DNA of 64,000 bases from Streptomyces sp. NBC_00224 (GTDB taxonomy: Bacteria > Actinomycetota > Actinomycetes > Streptomycetales > Streptomycetaceae), in contig NZ_CP108106.1 in assembly GCF_041435195.1 (NCBI RefSeq), positions 5,056,501 to 5,120,500 on the forward strand, given 5' to 3'. Below are positions 18,544 to 27,839 of the stretch, one piece after another. Numbering within the stretch: the stretch's first letter is position 1; each line of letters starts with the position of its first letter. Below the pieces are notes generated by a model. The model saw only the letters and a program-made list of their open reading frames with translations. It did not search any database and was not told the DNA's origin. A program made the position numbers and the translations under genes.

Positions 18544-19422
18544 ATGCCCAATGGTCAGTGGTACCCGCCGGAATGGCCCGACCGCATCCGCGCCCTCGCC
18601 CACGGCGAACTCACCCCCGTACAGCCCCGGCGAGCCGCGACCGTCATGTTGCTGCGGGGCGGGGACGAGCACGGCGGGCTCGCCGTGCACATGCTGCGCC
18701 GCCGCACCTCCATGGCCTTCGCCGGCGGCGCCTACGCCTACCCCGGCGGCGGCGTCGACCCCCGGGACGACGCCCGCCGGATCGGATGGGCCGGGCCCAG
18801 CCGAGAGACCTGGGCGGCCCGCCTGGGCGTGGGCGCGGACGACGCCCAGGCCATCGTCTGCGCGGCCGTCCGCGAGACGTACGAGGAGGCCGGAGTCCTC
18901 CTCGCCGGACCCGACGCCGACAGCGTCGTGGGCGACACCACCGGCGACGACTGGGAGGCCGACCGTCACGCTCTCGTCGCCCGCGACCTCTCCTTCGCCG
19001 AGTTCCTCGACCGCCGGGGCCTGGTCCTGCGCTCGGACCTGCTCGGGGCGTGGGCCCGCTGGATCACCCCCGAGTTCGAGCCGAAGCGGTACGACACCTG
19101 GTTCTTCGTCGCCGCGCTCCCCGAGGGCCAGCGCACCCGCAACGCCTCCACAGAGGCCGACCGGACGGTGTGGATCCGGCCCGCCGAGGCCACGGCCGGG
19201 TACGACGGGGGCGAGCTGCTCATGATGCCCCCGACCGTCTCGACCCTGCGCGCCCTTCTCCCGTACGCCACTCCCGCCGACGCCCTCGCCGCCTCGGCGG
19301 CCCGCGACCTCACCCCCGTACTGGCGCGGGCGAGCCTCGGCGACGACGGTGAGATCGTGCTGAGCTGGCCCGGGCACGACGAGTTCACCAAGCGCGTGCG
19401 TACCGGCGGCGGGACGCCGTGA
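18544..19422 (+). CDS. Nudix hydrolase with a long insertion in the Nudix box (NUDT19-like)
   Basis: The 292-residue protein begins with VMLLRGGDEHGGLAVHMLRRRTSMAFAGG, a Nudix first strand, then YPGGGVDPRD. The helix AAVRETYEEAG follows only after about 35 extra residues (DARRIGWAGP... to AQAIV), so the Nudix box is split by a loop, as in NUDT19-type CoA diphosphatases. Glu residues of REXXEE are intact, so it is probably active; the substrate is unknown. There is no ribosome site, but TAGCCT ends 6 nt before the ATG, suggesting a leaderless mRNA. It may be co-transcribed with the MBL gene 76 bp downstream. Confidence 0.88.
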   Translation: MPNGQWYPPEWPDRIRALAHGELTPVQPRRAATVMLLRGGDEHGGLAVHMLRRRTSMAFAGGAYAYPGGGVDPRDDARRIGWAGPSRETWAARLGVGADDAQAIVCAAVRETYEEAGVLLAGPDADSVVGDTTGDDWEADRHALVARDLSFAEFLDRRGLVLRSDLLGAWARWITPEFEPKRYDTWFFVAALPEGQRTRNASTEADRTVWIRPAEATAGYDGGELLMMPPTVSTLRALLPYATPADALAASAARDLTPVLARASLGDDGEIVLSWPGHDEFTKRVRTGGGTP

Positions 19423-19498
19423 CCGCAGCAGCGCCCAGCCCGATGCCGATGCCTATGCCGACGCTCCCGTCCCCGTCCCTCACGGAAGGTGCCCCCGC

Positions 19499-20329
19499 GT
19501 GACCGAAGCCGCGGCCCTCCCCGGCCAGCCCCGCGGCGGGGTGCTCTCCGGCCCCGCCACGACCCGTACCGTCAACGTCCTCGCGCCCAACGCCTCCGCG
19601 ATGACCCTCGACGGCACCAACACCTGGATCGTCGCCGAGCCCGACTCCGACCTCGCCGTCGTCATCGACCCCGGACCGCTCGACGACGCCCACCTGCGGA
19701 ACGTGGTCGCCACCGCCGAGCGGATGGGCAAGCGGGTCGCCCTCACCCTGCTCACCCACGGCCACCCCGACCACGCCGAGGGCGCGGCGCGCTTCGCGGA
19801 GCTGACGCGCACGCACGTACGCGCGCTGGACCCGGCGTTGCGCCTCGGGGACGAGGGGCTCGGCGCCGGTGACGTGATCACCACGGGCGGGCTCGAAATG
19901 TGGGTGGTGCCGACCCCCGGCCACACCGCCGACTCCCTCTGCTTCCATCTCCCCGCCGACCGGGCCGTGTTGACGGGGGACACGGTCCTCGGGCGCGGCA
20001 CCACCGTCGTGGCGCACCCCGACGGCCGCCTCGGCGACTACCTCGACTCACTGCGGCGGCTGCGCTCGCTCACGGTCGACGACGGCGTCCACACCGTGCT
20101 GCCCGGGCACGGGCCGGTCCTCGACGACGCGCAGGGCGCCATCGAGTTCTACCTCGCCCACCGCGCCCACCGGCTGGCCCAGGTGGAGACGGCGGTGGAG
20201 AACGGCTTCACCAAGGCGGCGGACGTGGTGGGCCGCGTCTACGCGGACGTCGACCGCTCGCTGTGGCCCGCGGCCGAGCTCTCCGTACGCGCGCAGCTGG
20301 AGTATCTGAGCGAGCACGGGTTGATCTGA
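19499..20329 (+). CDS. Metallo-beta-lactamase fold hydrolase (LACTB2-like)
   Basis: The 276-residue cytoplasmic hydrolase has the zinc motif THGHPDH, a downstream TPGHTAD His, the bridging Asp in LTGDTVLG and the last His in VLPGHGP. The C-terminal helical part resembles LACTB2-type proteins, which cleave RNA or thioesters; the true substrate is unknown. GTG start with GGAAGG about 9 nt upstream. The orthologous neighbour of crp in M. tuberculosis (recalled as Rv3677c) is of the same type. It ends at a strong bidirectional terminator shared with crp. Confidence 0.9.
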   Translation: MTEAAALPGQPRGGVLSGPATTRTVNVLAPNASAMTLDGTNTWIVAEPDSDLAVVIDPGPLDDAHLRNVVATAERMGKRVALTLLTHGHPDHAEGAARFAELTRTHVRALDPALRLGDEGLGAGDVITTGGLEMWVVPTPGHTADSLCFHLPADRAVLTGDTVLGRGTTVVAHPDGRLGDYLDSLRRLRSLTVDDGVHTVLPGHGPVLDDAQGAIEFYLAHRAHRLAQVETAVENGFTKAADVVGRVYADVDRSLWPAAELSVRAQLEYLSEHGLI

Positions 20330-20436
20330 CCGCGAAGGCACCCGCCTCGCTCGTAACTGCCTTTTTCCACGGTGCACTTGTCAAGGAGCGGCGGCGTGTC
20401 TGCCACGTATCCACAGACTAGGACCGACCACTGACA

Positions 20437-20470
20437 ACGGGGCCCGCCTCCCGAGGGAGGCGGGCCCCGT
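20437..20470. terminator. Bidirectional terminator between the MBL gene and crp
   Basis: A perfect 16-bp stem (ACGGGGCCCGCCTCCC and its complement) with a 2-nt turn (GA). It lies between convergent genes. Confidence 0.88.
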
Positions 20471-20500
20471 CACGTACGAACGCGCAGGTGAACGGCCGTA

Positions 20501-21175
20501 TCAGCGCGAGCGCTTGGCGAGCCGCTCGACGTCGAGCAGGATCACCGCGCGGGCCTCCAGACGCAGCCAGCCGCGCTGTGCGAAGTCGGCCAGAGCCTTG
20601 TTCACCGTCTCGCGGGAGGCGCCGACCAGCTGGGCCAGCTCTTCCTGCGTCAGGTCGTGCACGACGTGGATGCCCTCCTCCGACTGCACGCCGAAGCGGC
20701 GCGACAGGTCGAGGAGCGCGCGGGCGACGCGGCCCGGGACGTCGGAGAAGACCAGGTCGGACATCTGGTCGTTGGTCTTGCGCAGTCGGCGGGCGACGGC
20801 GCGCAGCAGGGCCGTGGCCACCTCGGGCCGGGCGTTCAGCCAGGGCTGGAGGTCGCCGTGGCCGAGGCCGAGCAGCTTGACCTCGGTGAGCGCGGTCGCG
20901 GTGGCGGTGCGCGGGCCCGGGTCGAAGAGGGACAGCTCGCCGATGAGCTCGCCGGGGCCGAGGACCGCCAGCATGTTCTCGCGGCCGTCGGGGGAAGTGC
21001 GGTGGAGCTTGACCTTGCCCTCGGTGACCACGTAGAGGCGGTCGCCGGGGTCGCCCTCGTGGAAGAGGGCGTCGCCGCGGGCGAGCGTCACCTCACTCAT
21101 CGAGGCGCGGAGCTCCGCGGCCTGCTCATCATCGAGCGCCGCGAAGAGCGGGGCGCGCCGCAGAACGTCGTCCAC
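20501..21175 (-). CDS. crp: Crp-family cAMP receptor protein
   Basis: The 224-residue regulator has a cyclic-nucleotide-binding domain (residues about 10-125) with the phosphate cassette GELIGELSLFDPGPRTATA, a dimer helix and a C-terminal winged helix-turn-helix (DLTQEELAQLVGASRETVNKAL). In S. coelicolor Crp controls spore germination, development and antibiotic synthesis (known for SCO3571). GTG start with GGAGAG close by. The 182-bp gap to nth carries the promoters of both divergent genes. Confidence 0.96.
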   Translation of the reverse strand: MDDVLRRAPLFAALDDEQAAELRASMSEVTLARGDALFHEGDPGDRLYVVTEGKVKLHRTSPDGRENMLAVLGPGELIGELSLFDPGPRTATATALTEVKLLGLGHGDLQPWLNARPEVATALLRAVARRLRKTNDQMSDLVFSDVPGRVARALLDLSRRFGVQSEEGIHVVHDLTQEELAQLVGASRETVNKALADFAQRGWLRLEARAVILLDVERLAKRSR

Positions 21176-21357
21176 GAGTTCTCTCCTTGTCGACCGGTTC
21201 AGGGGACCGTGTTCCCCTTTTTACCGGACGGGGTAAACAGTGCGATCAATCACAAGGATGACGCACCGGAGCGCCGGACTGTGCGGCAGGGGGCCGATTG
21301 GGGTGGTGATTCGCTGTGGCCGGGGCGGATGTCAGTGCGTGGCTTTAGGCTGGCCGG

Positions 21358-22503
21358 GTGTCCAATTCGCCGGTGAGAGCGCAGGCCAGGGGGGCCACAA
21401 GAGTGTCGGCAGGCAGTGATTCCGCTGTGGGCGAACAGCCCGCGAGTAAACCGAAAAAAGCCGCGAAAGAATCAAAATCGGCCAATCGGGCCGCGTCGGC
21501 GCCGGAGCCCACCCCGGGCGCGTCGGCCGCCCCGAGCGCGCCCGCGAAGGGGCCGGCCGGGGGAACCCCGACCAAGGAAGCCCCGGAGAAGAGGGCCGTG
21601 CTCAAGAAGGCGGTCAAGAAGACCGTGGCCAAGAAGGCGGTCAAGAAGGCCGCGCCTGCGAAGACCGCCGCCACGAAAGCCACGGCGAAGCCTGCGAAGG
21701 CCGCTGCGACGAAGGCCCCGGCCAGGCCCGTCGCCAAGCCCGAGTCCCACCTCTCCATGGTCCGGCGCGCGCGGCGGATCAACCGGGAGCTGGCGGATGT
21801 GTATCCGTACGCCCACCCGGAGCTCGACTTCCGCAACCCCTTCGAGCTGCTGGTCGCGACCGTCCTGTCCGCCCAGACGACCGACCTGCGGGTCAACCAG
21901 ACGACGCCCGCGCTGTTCGCCGCGTATCCGACCCCCGAGGACCTGGCCGCGGCCGACCCGGAGGCGGTCGAGCAGCTGATCCGGCCGACCGGGTTCTTCC
22001 GCGCCAAGACCAGGTCGATCATGGGGCTCGCCGCCGCCCTCCGCGACGACTTCGGGGGCAATGTCCCGGGCCGCCTCGAAGACCTGGTGAAGCTCCCCGG
22101 TGTCGGCCGCAAGACGGCGAACGTGGTGCTCGGCAACGCCTTCGGCGTTCCCGGCATCACCGTCGACACGCACTTCGGCCGTCTGGTCCGCCGCTGGAAG
22201 TGGACGGACGAGGAGGACCCGGTCAAGGTCGAGGCCGTCGTCGCCGAGATCTTCCCGAAGAGCGAGTGGACGATGCTCTCGCACCGCGTCGTCTTCCACG
22301 GCCGCCGCATCTGCCACGCCCGCAAGCCCGCCTGCGGCGCCTGCCCCATCGCCCCGCTCTGCCCGGCGTACGGGGAGGGAGAGACGGACCCGGAGAAGGC
22401 GAAGAAGCTCCTGAAGTACGAGAAGGGCGGCCTCCCGGGCCAGCGGCTCTCCCCGCCCCCGGACTACCCGGGGCGGCCCGCCCCGCCGCTGGGGGCCGGA
22501 TGA
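21358..22503 (+). CDS. nth: Endonuclease III with a histone H1-like N-terminal tail
   Basis: The 381-residue base-excision repair glycosylase/AP lyase removes oxidised pyrimidines. The core (about 127-350) has the helix-hairpin-helix [11 protein letters not shown] with catalytic Lys252, Asp270 in VDTHFGR, and an iron-sulphur cluster C-x6-C-x2-C-x5-C at 319, 326, 329 and 335. The first 125 residues are an unusual Lys/Ala/Pro-rich tail with KKAVKK and AKPAKAA repeats, like histone H1. TAGGCT ends 6 nt before the GTG, suggesting a leaderless mRNA; a start nearer the core cannot be excluded. The C-terminal 30 residues are Pro-rich. Confidence 0.95.
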   Translation: MSNSPVRAQARGATRVSAGSDSAVGEQPASKPKKAAKESKSANRAASAPEPTPGASAAPSAPAKGPAGGTPTKEAPEKRAVLKKAVKKTVAKKAVKKAAPAKTAATKATAKPAKAAATKAPARPVAKPESHLSMVRRARRINRELADVYPYAHPELDFRNPFELLVATVLSAQTTDLRVNQTTPALFAAYPTPEDLAAADPEAVEQLIRPTGFFRAKTRSIMGLAAALRDDFGGNVPGRLEDLVKLPGVGRKTANVVLGNAFGVPGITVDTHFGRLVRRWKWTDEEDPVKVEAVVAEIFPKSEWTMLSHRVVFHGRRICHARKPACGACPIAPLCPAYGEGETDPEKAKKLLKYEKGGLPGQRLSPPPDYPGRPAPPLGAG

Positions 22504-22576
22504 CGGATCGCGGATGACCGGACGGAACGAACGCGACCGGCCCGGACGTTGTGACCGGTGGACGACGGGGGTGCCT

Positions 22577-23374
22577 ATGACGCACGCGAGTGACACCAGT
22601 AAGACGAGTGACACCAGTAGGACGTACGAGAGGTATGAGGGCGGCACGGGCGGCGCGGCCGCGCCTGACGGACACCAGGGCCACGACGGCGGCCCCCAGG
22701 GCCTCCACGGCCCCGCCGTGAGCCGTGACGGGCTGCCCGAGTGGCTCGCCCCCGTCGCGCGCGCGGCCGACGACATCGAGCCGCTCCAGCTCAGCCGGTT
22801 CCTGCCGCCCGAGAGCGGCGCCGGGCGCCAGTCCGCCGTGCTGATCCTCTTCGGTGACGGCCCGGCCGGGCCCGAGCTGCTGCTCATGGAGCGCGCCAGC
22901 CAGCTGCGCTCGCACGGCGGCCAGCCCTCCTTCCCGGGCGGCGCCCTCGACCCCGAGGACGGCGACCCCCAGACCACCGGCCCGCTGCGCGCCGCCCTGC
23001 GCGAGGCCGAGGAGGAGACCGGCCTGGACCCCGAAGGGGTACAGATCTTCGGCGTGCTGCCCCGGCTCTACATCCCGGTGAGCGGTTTCGTGGTCACTCC
23101 CGTCCTTGGCTGGTGGCGCGAGCCGACCGCGGTGCGGGCGGTGGACGCGGCCGAGACCGCCCGGGTCTTCACCGTCCCCGTGGCGGATCTCACGGACCCG
23201 GCCAACCGGGCCACCGCGGTCCACCCGCGGGGCCACGCAGGCCCGGCCTTTCTGGTCGAATCCGCCCTCGTCTGGGGCTTCACGGCCGGTGTGATCGACC
23301 GGTTGCTGCACTTCGCGGGCTGGGAGCGCCCCTGGGATCGCACCAGGCGGGTCCCGCTCGACTGGCACGCGTGA
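22577..23374 (+). CDS. CoA pyrophosphatase-type Nudix hydrolase (NudL family)
   Basis: The 265-residue protein has the NudL signature LLMERASQLRSHGGQPSFPG, then a Nudix box ending ALREAEEETGLD. NudL-type enzymes split CoA or acyl-CoA to phosphopantetheine and 3',5'-ADP. The first 60 residues are a low-complexity Thr/Ser/Gly tail (SDTSKTSDTSRTYERYEGG). The ATG at 22577 was chosen because GGGGGTG precedes it; an in-frame ATG at 22514 is the alternative. It lies between nth and the MarP gene, as in M. tuberculosis (recalled as Rv3672c). Confidence 0.9.
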   Translation: MTHASDTSKTSDTSRTYERYEGGTGGAAAPDGHQGHDGGPQGLHGPAVSRDGLPEWLAPVARAADDIEPLQLSRFLPPESGAGRQSAVLILFGDGPAGPELLLMERASQLRSHGGQPSFPGGALDPEDGDPQTTGPLRAALREAEEETGLDPEGVQIFGVLPRLYIPVSGFVVTPVLGWWREPTAVRAVDAAETARVFTVPVADLTDPANRATAVHPRGHAGPAFLVESALVWGFTAGVIDRLLHFAGWERPWDRTRRVPLDWHA

Positions 23375-23386
23375 CAGGGTGGGCCC

Positions 23387-24610
23387 GTGAACGTGCTGGA
23401 CATCCTGTTGCTGGTCGCCGCCGTGTGGTTCGCGATCGTCGGCTACCGCCAGGGCTTCGTCGTCGGCATCCTGTCGGTGATCGGCTTCCTCGGCGGTGGT
23501 CTCATCGCCGTGTATCTGCTGCCGGTCATCTGGGACCAACTGACCGACAAGCGGGACGTGTCGACCACCGCCGCGATCATCGCGGTCGTCGTCGTGATCG
23601 TCTGCGCCTCCGTGGGCCAGGCCTTCACCACGCACCTGGGCAACAAACTGCGCCAGCACATCACCTGGTCGCCCGCGCGCGCCCTGGACGCCACGGGCGG
23701 CGCGCTGGTCAACGTCGTGGCGATGCTCCTTGTCGCCTGGCTGATCGGCACCGCGCTCTCCCCACTGGCCGACCCCCAGGACTCGTCTAGCCGGGGGAAC
23801 GCGCTGGGACGGGCGGTCAACGACTCCCAGATCCTGCGCGGCGTCGACAAGGCGATGCCCAAGCAGGCGTACACCTGGTTCTCGGACTTCTCCTCCATGC
23901 TGGCGCAGAACGGGCTGCCGCAGGTCTTCGCCCCGTTCACCAACGAGTCGATCACCAAGGTCCCGCCCCCCGATCAGGCGCTGGCGACCAGCCCCGTCGC
24001 GGCGCAGGCCAAGCGCTCGATCGTCAAGGTCACCGGCACCGCGCCGAGCTGCGGCAAGCGCCTTGAGGGCACCGGCTTCGTCTTCGCCGAGCGCCGTGTA
24101 ATGACCAACGCCCACGTAGTGGGCGGTGTGGAGGACCCGAAGATCCAGATCGGCGGCCAGGGGCGGACGTACGACGCGACGGTGGTGCTCTACGACTGGC
24201 GCCGCGACATCGCGGTCCTGGACGTGCCCGACCTGAAGGCCCCGGTGCTGCGCTTCTCCTCCCAGGCGGCGCACAGCGGCAGCGGCGCGATCGTCGCGGG
24301 CTTCCCCGAGGACCAGCCGTACGACGTGCGCGCCGCGCGCGTCCGCGGCCGGATCACCCCGCCGGGCCCGGACATCTACCACCGCGGCACGGTCACCCGC
24401 GAGGTCTACTCGCTGTTCACCACGGTCCGCCCGGGCAACTCCGGCGGCCCCCTCCTCACCCCCGACGGCAAGGTCTACGGAGTGGTCTTCGCCAAGTCCC
24501 TCGACGACCCGAACACCGGATACGCGCTGACGGCCGGCGAGATCCGCGAGGACATCCAGCTGGGCCGCACCGCCAACCAGCAGGTCGACAGCCAGCAGTG
24601 CGCCCTCTGA
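23387..24610 (+). CDS. marP: MarP-like membrane serine protease (CvpA-like domain plus trypsin domain)
   Basis: The 407-residue protein has four N-terminal membrane spans of the CvpA type (residues about 1-125), then a periplasmic-side chymotrypsin-like protease. Triad: His243 (TNAHVV), Asp274 (DIAVLD) and Ser352 (RPGNSGGP). Cysteines at the start (APSCGKRL) and end (SQQC) of the protease domain could form the activity-controlling disulphide known in M. tuberculosis MarP, which is needed for acid resistance. GTG start; a CAGGGT hexamer ends 6 nt before it, and the gap to the Nudix gene is only 12 nt. Confidence 0.9.
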   Translation: MNVLDILLLVAAVWFAIVGYRQGFVVGILSVIGFLGGGLIAVYLLPVIWDQLTDKRDVSTTAAIIAVVVVIVCASVGQAFTTHLGNKLRQHITWSPARALDATGGALVNVVAMLLVAWLIGTALSPLADPQDSSSRGNALGRAVNDSQILRGVDKAMPKQAYTWFSDFSSMLAQNGLPQVFAPFTNESITKVPPPDQALATSPVAAQAKRSIVKVTGTAPSCGKRLEGTGFVFAERRVMTNAHVVGGVEDPKIQIGGQGRTYDATVVLYDWRRDIAVLDVPDLKAPVLRFSSQAAHSGSGAIVAGFPEDQPYDVRAARVRGRITPPGPDIYHRGTVTREVYSLFTTVRPGNSGGPLLTPDGKVYGVVFAKSLDDPNTGYALTAGEIREDIQLGRTANQQVDSQQCAL

Positions 24611-24659
24611 CCGCCACGTTGCCGCCCCCGCTGAATCCCGACTCCCCGAAGAGGCCGGA

Positions 24660-26000
24660 ATGCGACTGACGATCCTCGGCGGCGGCGGCTTCCGCGTGCC
24701 GCTCGTGTACGGCGCCCTGCTGCGCGACCACGCACCCGGCCGGGTCACCGAGGTCGCGCTGTACGACGTGGACGCGGCCAGGCTCGCCGCCATCGCCAAG
24801 GTCCTCGCCGACCAGGCCCGCGGCATCGCGGACGCGCCGGCCGTACGGGCCACCACCGACCTCTACGAGGCCCTGCGCGGCGCCGACTTCGTCTTCTCCG
24901 CGATCCGCGTCGGGGGCCTGGCGGGCCGGGCGGCCGACGAGCGGATCGCGCTCGCCGAGGGCGTTCTGGGCCAGGAGACGGTCGGCGCGGGCGGCGTCGC
25001 GTACGGACTGCGGACCGTGCCCGTGGTGAACGCGATCGCCCGCCGGATCAAGGCGGTCGCCCCCGGCGCCTGGGTCATCAACTTCACCAACCCGGCCGGT
25101 CTCGTCACCGAGGCCATGGCCCGCCACCTGGGCAAACGCGTGATCGGCATCTGCGATTCACCGGTAGGCCTGGCCCGCCGCGTGGCCCGCACGATCGGCG
25201 CCGACCCCGTCGCCCTACGGCTGGACTACGCGGGCCTGAACCACCTCGGCTGGCTGCACGGCCTCTACGAGGGCGAGGAGGACGTGCTGCCGCGCCTGTT
25301 CGCGGACGACGCGCTGCTGACCTCGTTCGAGGAGGGCAAGCTCTTCGGCGCCGACTGGCTGCGCTCACTGGGCTCGGTGCCCAACGAGTATCTGTACTAC
25401 TACTACTTCAACCGCGAGGCCGTCACCGCGTACGGGCATGCCGAGCTCACCCGCGGCGCCTTCCTCCTGGACCAGCAGGCGCGCTTCTACGCGACCGTGG
25501 CGGACGGCGAGCAGGCGTGGGACGCCTGGGACCGCACCCGCGCCGAGCGCGAGGCCACGTACATGTCCGAGAACCGGGAGGTCTCGGGCGCGGGCGAGCG
25601 CGCCGCCGACGACATGGAGTCGGGCGGGTACGAGAACGTCGCCCTGGCGCTGATGCGGGCCATCGCGCGCGACGAACCGGCGACGCTCATCCTCAACGTG
25701 CGCAACGGCGCCTCGCTGCACGCCCTCGACGCCGAGGCGGTCGTCGAGGTCCCGTGCCACGTCGACGCGTCAGGCCCGCGCCCGCTGTCCGTGACCCAGC
25801 TGACCGGCCATGAGGCGGGCCTGGTCAACGCGGTGAAGGCGGTCGAGCGGTGTGTCCTGGAGGCCGCCGATGCCGGCTCGGTGCGGGCGGCGGTGAAGGC
25901 CTTCGCCCTGCACCCGCTGGTCGACTCGGTCCAGGTCGCCCGACGGCTCCTGGACGGCTACCGGGGCGCCCACCCGGGCCTCGCGTATCTGCGCCCGTAA
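24660..26000 (+). CDS. Family 4 glycoside hydrolase (6-phospho-beta-glucosidase type)
   Basis: The 446-residue enzyme belongs to the NAD- and Mn-dependent GH4 family, which cleaves 6-phospho-glycosides by an oxidation-elimination route. Seen: the N-terminal dinucleotide-binding start LTILGGGGFRVP, NFTNPAGLVTEA, the metal-site Cys in ICDSPVGL and His in GLNHLGW, plus SENREVSG. GAGG lies 8 nt before the ATG. No PTS genes or sugar regulators are nearby. In M. tuberculosis the flanking genes are adjacent without it, so it may be an insertion into an old gene block. Confidence 0.92.
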   Translation: MRLTILGGGGFRVPLVYGALLRDHAPGRVTEVALYDVDAARLAAIAKVLADQARGIADAPAVRATTDLYEALRGADFVFSAIRVGGLAGRAADERIALAEGVLGQETVGAGGVAYGLRTVPVVNAIARRIKAVAPGAWVINFTNPAGLVTEAMARHLGKRVIGICDSPVGLARRVARTIGADPVALRLDYAGLNHLGWLHGLYEGEEDVLPRLFADDALLTSFEEGKLFGADWLRSLGSVPNEYLYYYYFNREAVTAYGHAELTRGAFLLDQQARFYATVADGEQAWDAWDRTRAEREATYMSENREVSGAGERAADDMESGGYENVALALMRAIARDEPATLILNVRNGASLHALDAEAVVEVPCHVDASGPRPLSVTQLTGHEAGLVNAVKAVERCVLEAADAGSVRAAVKAFALHPLVDSVQVARRLLDGYRGAHPGLAYLRP

Positions 26001-26352
26001 TCGCGTACGTACGTCGTCCACGCGCGGCCCGTACTACGTACGCGAATGGCGCAGCCGAGCCGAGACCCAGCGGGCCCGGCGGCGGAGGATATGTGGAATA
26101 CCGAGTTGGGGATCATGGCCCTGACCTTGCGGGCCGCCCCTCTCGTGCGAAATCGGCGCGGTGGCCGAGCGGCGGTTGCGTGCTGCGTCACCGTAGTCGT
26201 GCGTCCAGCCCATACCCCGACGTCTGCCCGGGGCCCAAGGTCGGTAACCGCGTCTCGGGCGGCCAATTGGCCTATGCGCCGGGCATTTGGCTGTTCGTCA
26301 GACAAGCGTTCCCGTCCGCTTGCGGGACGGGGCGGGCGGGCCACCGGCCGGA
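26001..26352. other. Gene-free interval downstream of two convergent genes
   Basis: This 352-bp stretch lies between the stops of the GH4 and epoxide hydrolase-like genes. It includes runs rich in CGTACG and GTACTACGTACG near 26003-26042. No good stem-loop terminator, RNA gene or credible small gene was found. Confidence 0.5.
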
Positions 26353-27309
26353 CTACCGGTCGGGCTCGGGATCCTTCAGCCAGTTCACCAGCTCCGCCGA
26401 GAACGCGGCCGGGTCCTCCTCGTGGGGGAAGTGCCCCAGGCCGTCGAACAGCCGCCAGCGGTACGGGGCTTCGACGTACTCGCCGGAGCCCGCCGCGCTG
26501 CGGGTGCGCATCACCGGGTCGAGCGACCCGTGCAGATGCAGCGTCGGTACCCGTACCGGCCGCTTCATACGGCGGTTGAACTGGATGCCGTCGGGCCTGG
26601 CCATCGACCGCACCATCCAGCGGTACGGCTCGATCGAGCAGTGCGCGGTCGACGGGATGGTCATCGCCCGCCGGTAGACCTCCACGGCCTCGTCCTCCGG
26701 CGCCACCGGACCCGACCACTCCCGCACCAGCCGCCCCACCAGCGCCGCGTCGTCCGCGACGAGCTGACGCTCCGGGACCCACGGCCGCTGGAAGCCCCAG
26801 ATGTACGAACCGGCCCGCGACTGCGAGGGGTCGGAGAGCATCGCGGAGCGCCAGCGCCGGGGGTGCGGCATCGAGGACACGACCAGCCGGCGCACCAGCT
26901 TGGGCCGCATCACGGCCGCCGTCCACGCCAGATAGCCGCCCAGGTCATGGCCGACCAGCGCCGCGTCGGGCTCGCCGAGCGACCGTACGACCCCGGTGAT
27001 GTCCAGCGCGAGGTTGGCCGGGTCGTAGCCCCGGGGCGTGCGGTCGCTGCCGCCGACGCCCCGCAGGTCCATCGCGACCGCCCGGAAACCGGCGTCGGCG
27101 AGCGCGGTCAGCTGGTGCCGCCACGTCCACCAGAACTGCGGAAAGCCGTGGAGCAGCAACACCAGCGGACCGTCACCCAGCTCCGCGATGTGGAAGCGCG
27201 CACCATTGGCCGCTACGTCCCTGTGTGTCCAGGGACCATCGATGCGGACAGGGCTGCCATTGCCGCCAGGGCTGCCCGTGGCGCCGGTACCGGTATCAGG
27301 TGCGGTCAT
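26353..27309 (-). CDS. ephE: Alpha/beta hydrolase, epoxide hydrolase-like
   Basis: The 318-residue enzyme has the oxyanion motif HGFPQFWWTWR and the nucleophile elbow GHDLGG with Asp122 as nucleophile, typical of epoxide hydrolases and haloalkane dehalogenases rather than Ser esterases. The acid (HGSLDPVM) and the His (LGHFPHEEDP) follow. The start overlaps the stop of the membrane-protein gene by 4 nt (ATGA). In M. tuberculosis ephE (recalled as Rv3670) has the same neighbours. The physiological epoxide is unknown. Confidence 0.88.
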   Translation of the reverse strand: MTAPDTGTGATGSPGGNGSPVRIDGPWTHRDVAANGARFHIAELGDGPLVLLLHGFPQFWWTWRHQLTALADAGFRAVAMDLRGVGGSDRTPRGYDPANLALDITGVVRSLGEPDAALVGHDLGGYLAWTAAVMRPKLVRRLVVSSMPHPRRWRSAMLSDPSQSRAGSYIWGFQRPWVPERQLVADDAALVGRLVREWSGPVAPEDEAVEVYRRAMTIPSTAHCSIEPYRWMVRSMARPDGIQFNRRMKRPVRVPTLHLHGSLDPVMRTRSAAGSGEYVEAPYRWRLFDGLGHFPHEEDPAAFSAELVNWLKDPEPDR

Positions 27310-27764
27310 GCAGACGAGCGTGCCACAGCCGGGGCCTGGTCGGTCACCGGGCGGGGATGCGGCTTGACGCCCCCGAGCACGGCGGCGGTCTGCTTGGCCG
27401 AGGCGATGGACCTCTCCGGCGGCTTGACCTTCTTGAACTTGGCCACGGCCAGCACCCCGAGCAGGGCCGCGAGCAGCAGGAACGCTCCGCCGACGATCAG
27501 GAACGACCAGGCGAGGCCCAGTCCCAGGTTGTGGATCCCGTACGCCGCCGCGAAGCTCAGCACCGGCAGCGAGAACAGGACGAGCACTCCCGCGGTACTG
27601 ATGGCGATGCCACCGATCGCGCCGCGCTTGACGTCCTGGCGCAGCTCCGCCTTGGCGAGTGCGATCTCGTCGTGCACCAGCGCGGACATCTCGGCTGTCG
27701 CCGAGGCGACCAGCTGGCCGAGGCTGCGGTCGGCTCCGGCGGCGGTGTTGCTGGGGTCGCTCAT
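27306..27764 (-). CDS. Small membrane protein, Holin-X (putative actinobacterial holin) family
   Basis: The 152-residue protein has an N-terminal amphipathic part (LGQLVASATAEMSALVHDEIALAKAEL), two membrane spans at about 60-110, then a basic tail. This matches PF07332, labelled putative holin, but no lysin or phage gene is nearby, so a phage role is doubtful. The ATG at 27764 follows GAGGGAGT. It is coupled to the epoxide hydrolase gene by a 4-nt overlap, an arrangement recalled from M. tuberculosis as well. Confidence 0.85.
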   Translation of the reverse strand: MSDPSNTAAGADRSLGQLVASATAEMSALVHDEIALAKAELRQDVKRGAIGGIAISTAGVLVLFSLPVLSFAAAYGIHNLGLGLAWSFLIVGGAFLLLAALLGVLAVAKFKKVKPPERSIASAKQTAAVLGGVKPHPRPVTDQAPAVARSSA

Positions 27765-27839
27765 TCGCTGACTCCCTCTTCTCTTCTCCGGTCCCGTCAT
27801 CTCCCGGCCCAGATGTCCTTCTCCGGCCCAGATGTCAGA

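Noticed and set aside
26046..26579. Open frame starting in the gap after the GH4 gene
   Set aside because: It runs antisense into the epoxide hydrolase-like gene and has no motif.
27306..27764. Possible prophage signal from the Holin-X domain
   Set aside because: No lysin, integrase, capsid or att-like repeats are nearby, and the gene is coupled to an epoxide hydrolase gene as in mycobacteria.
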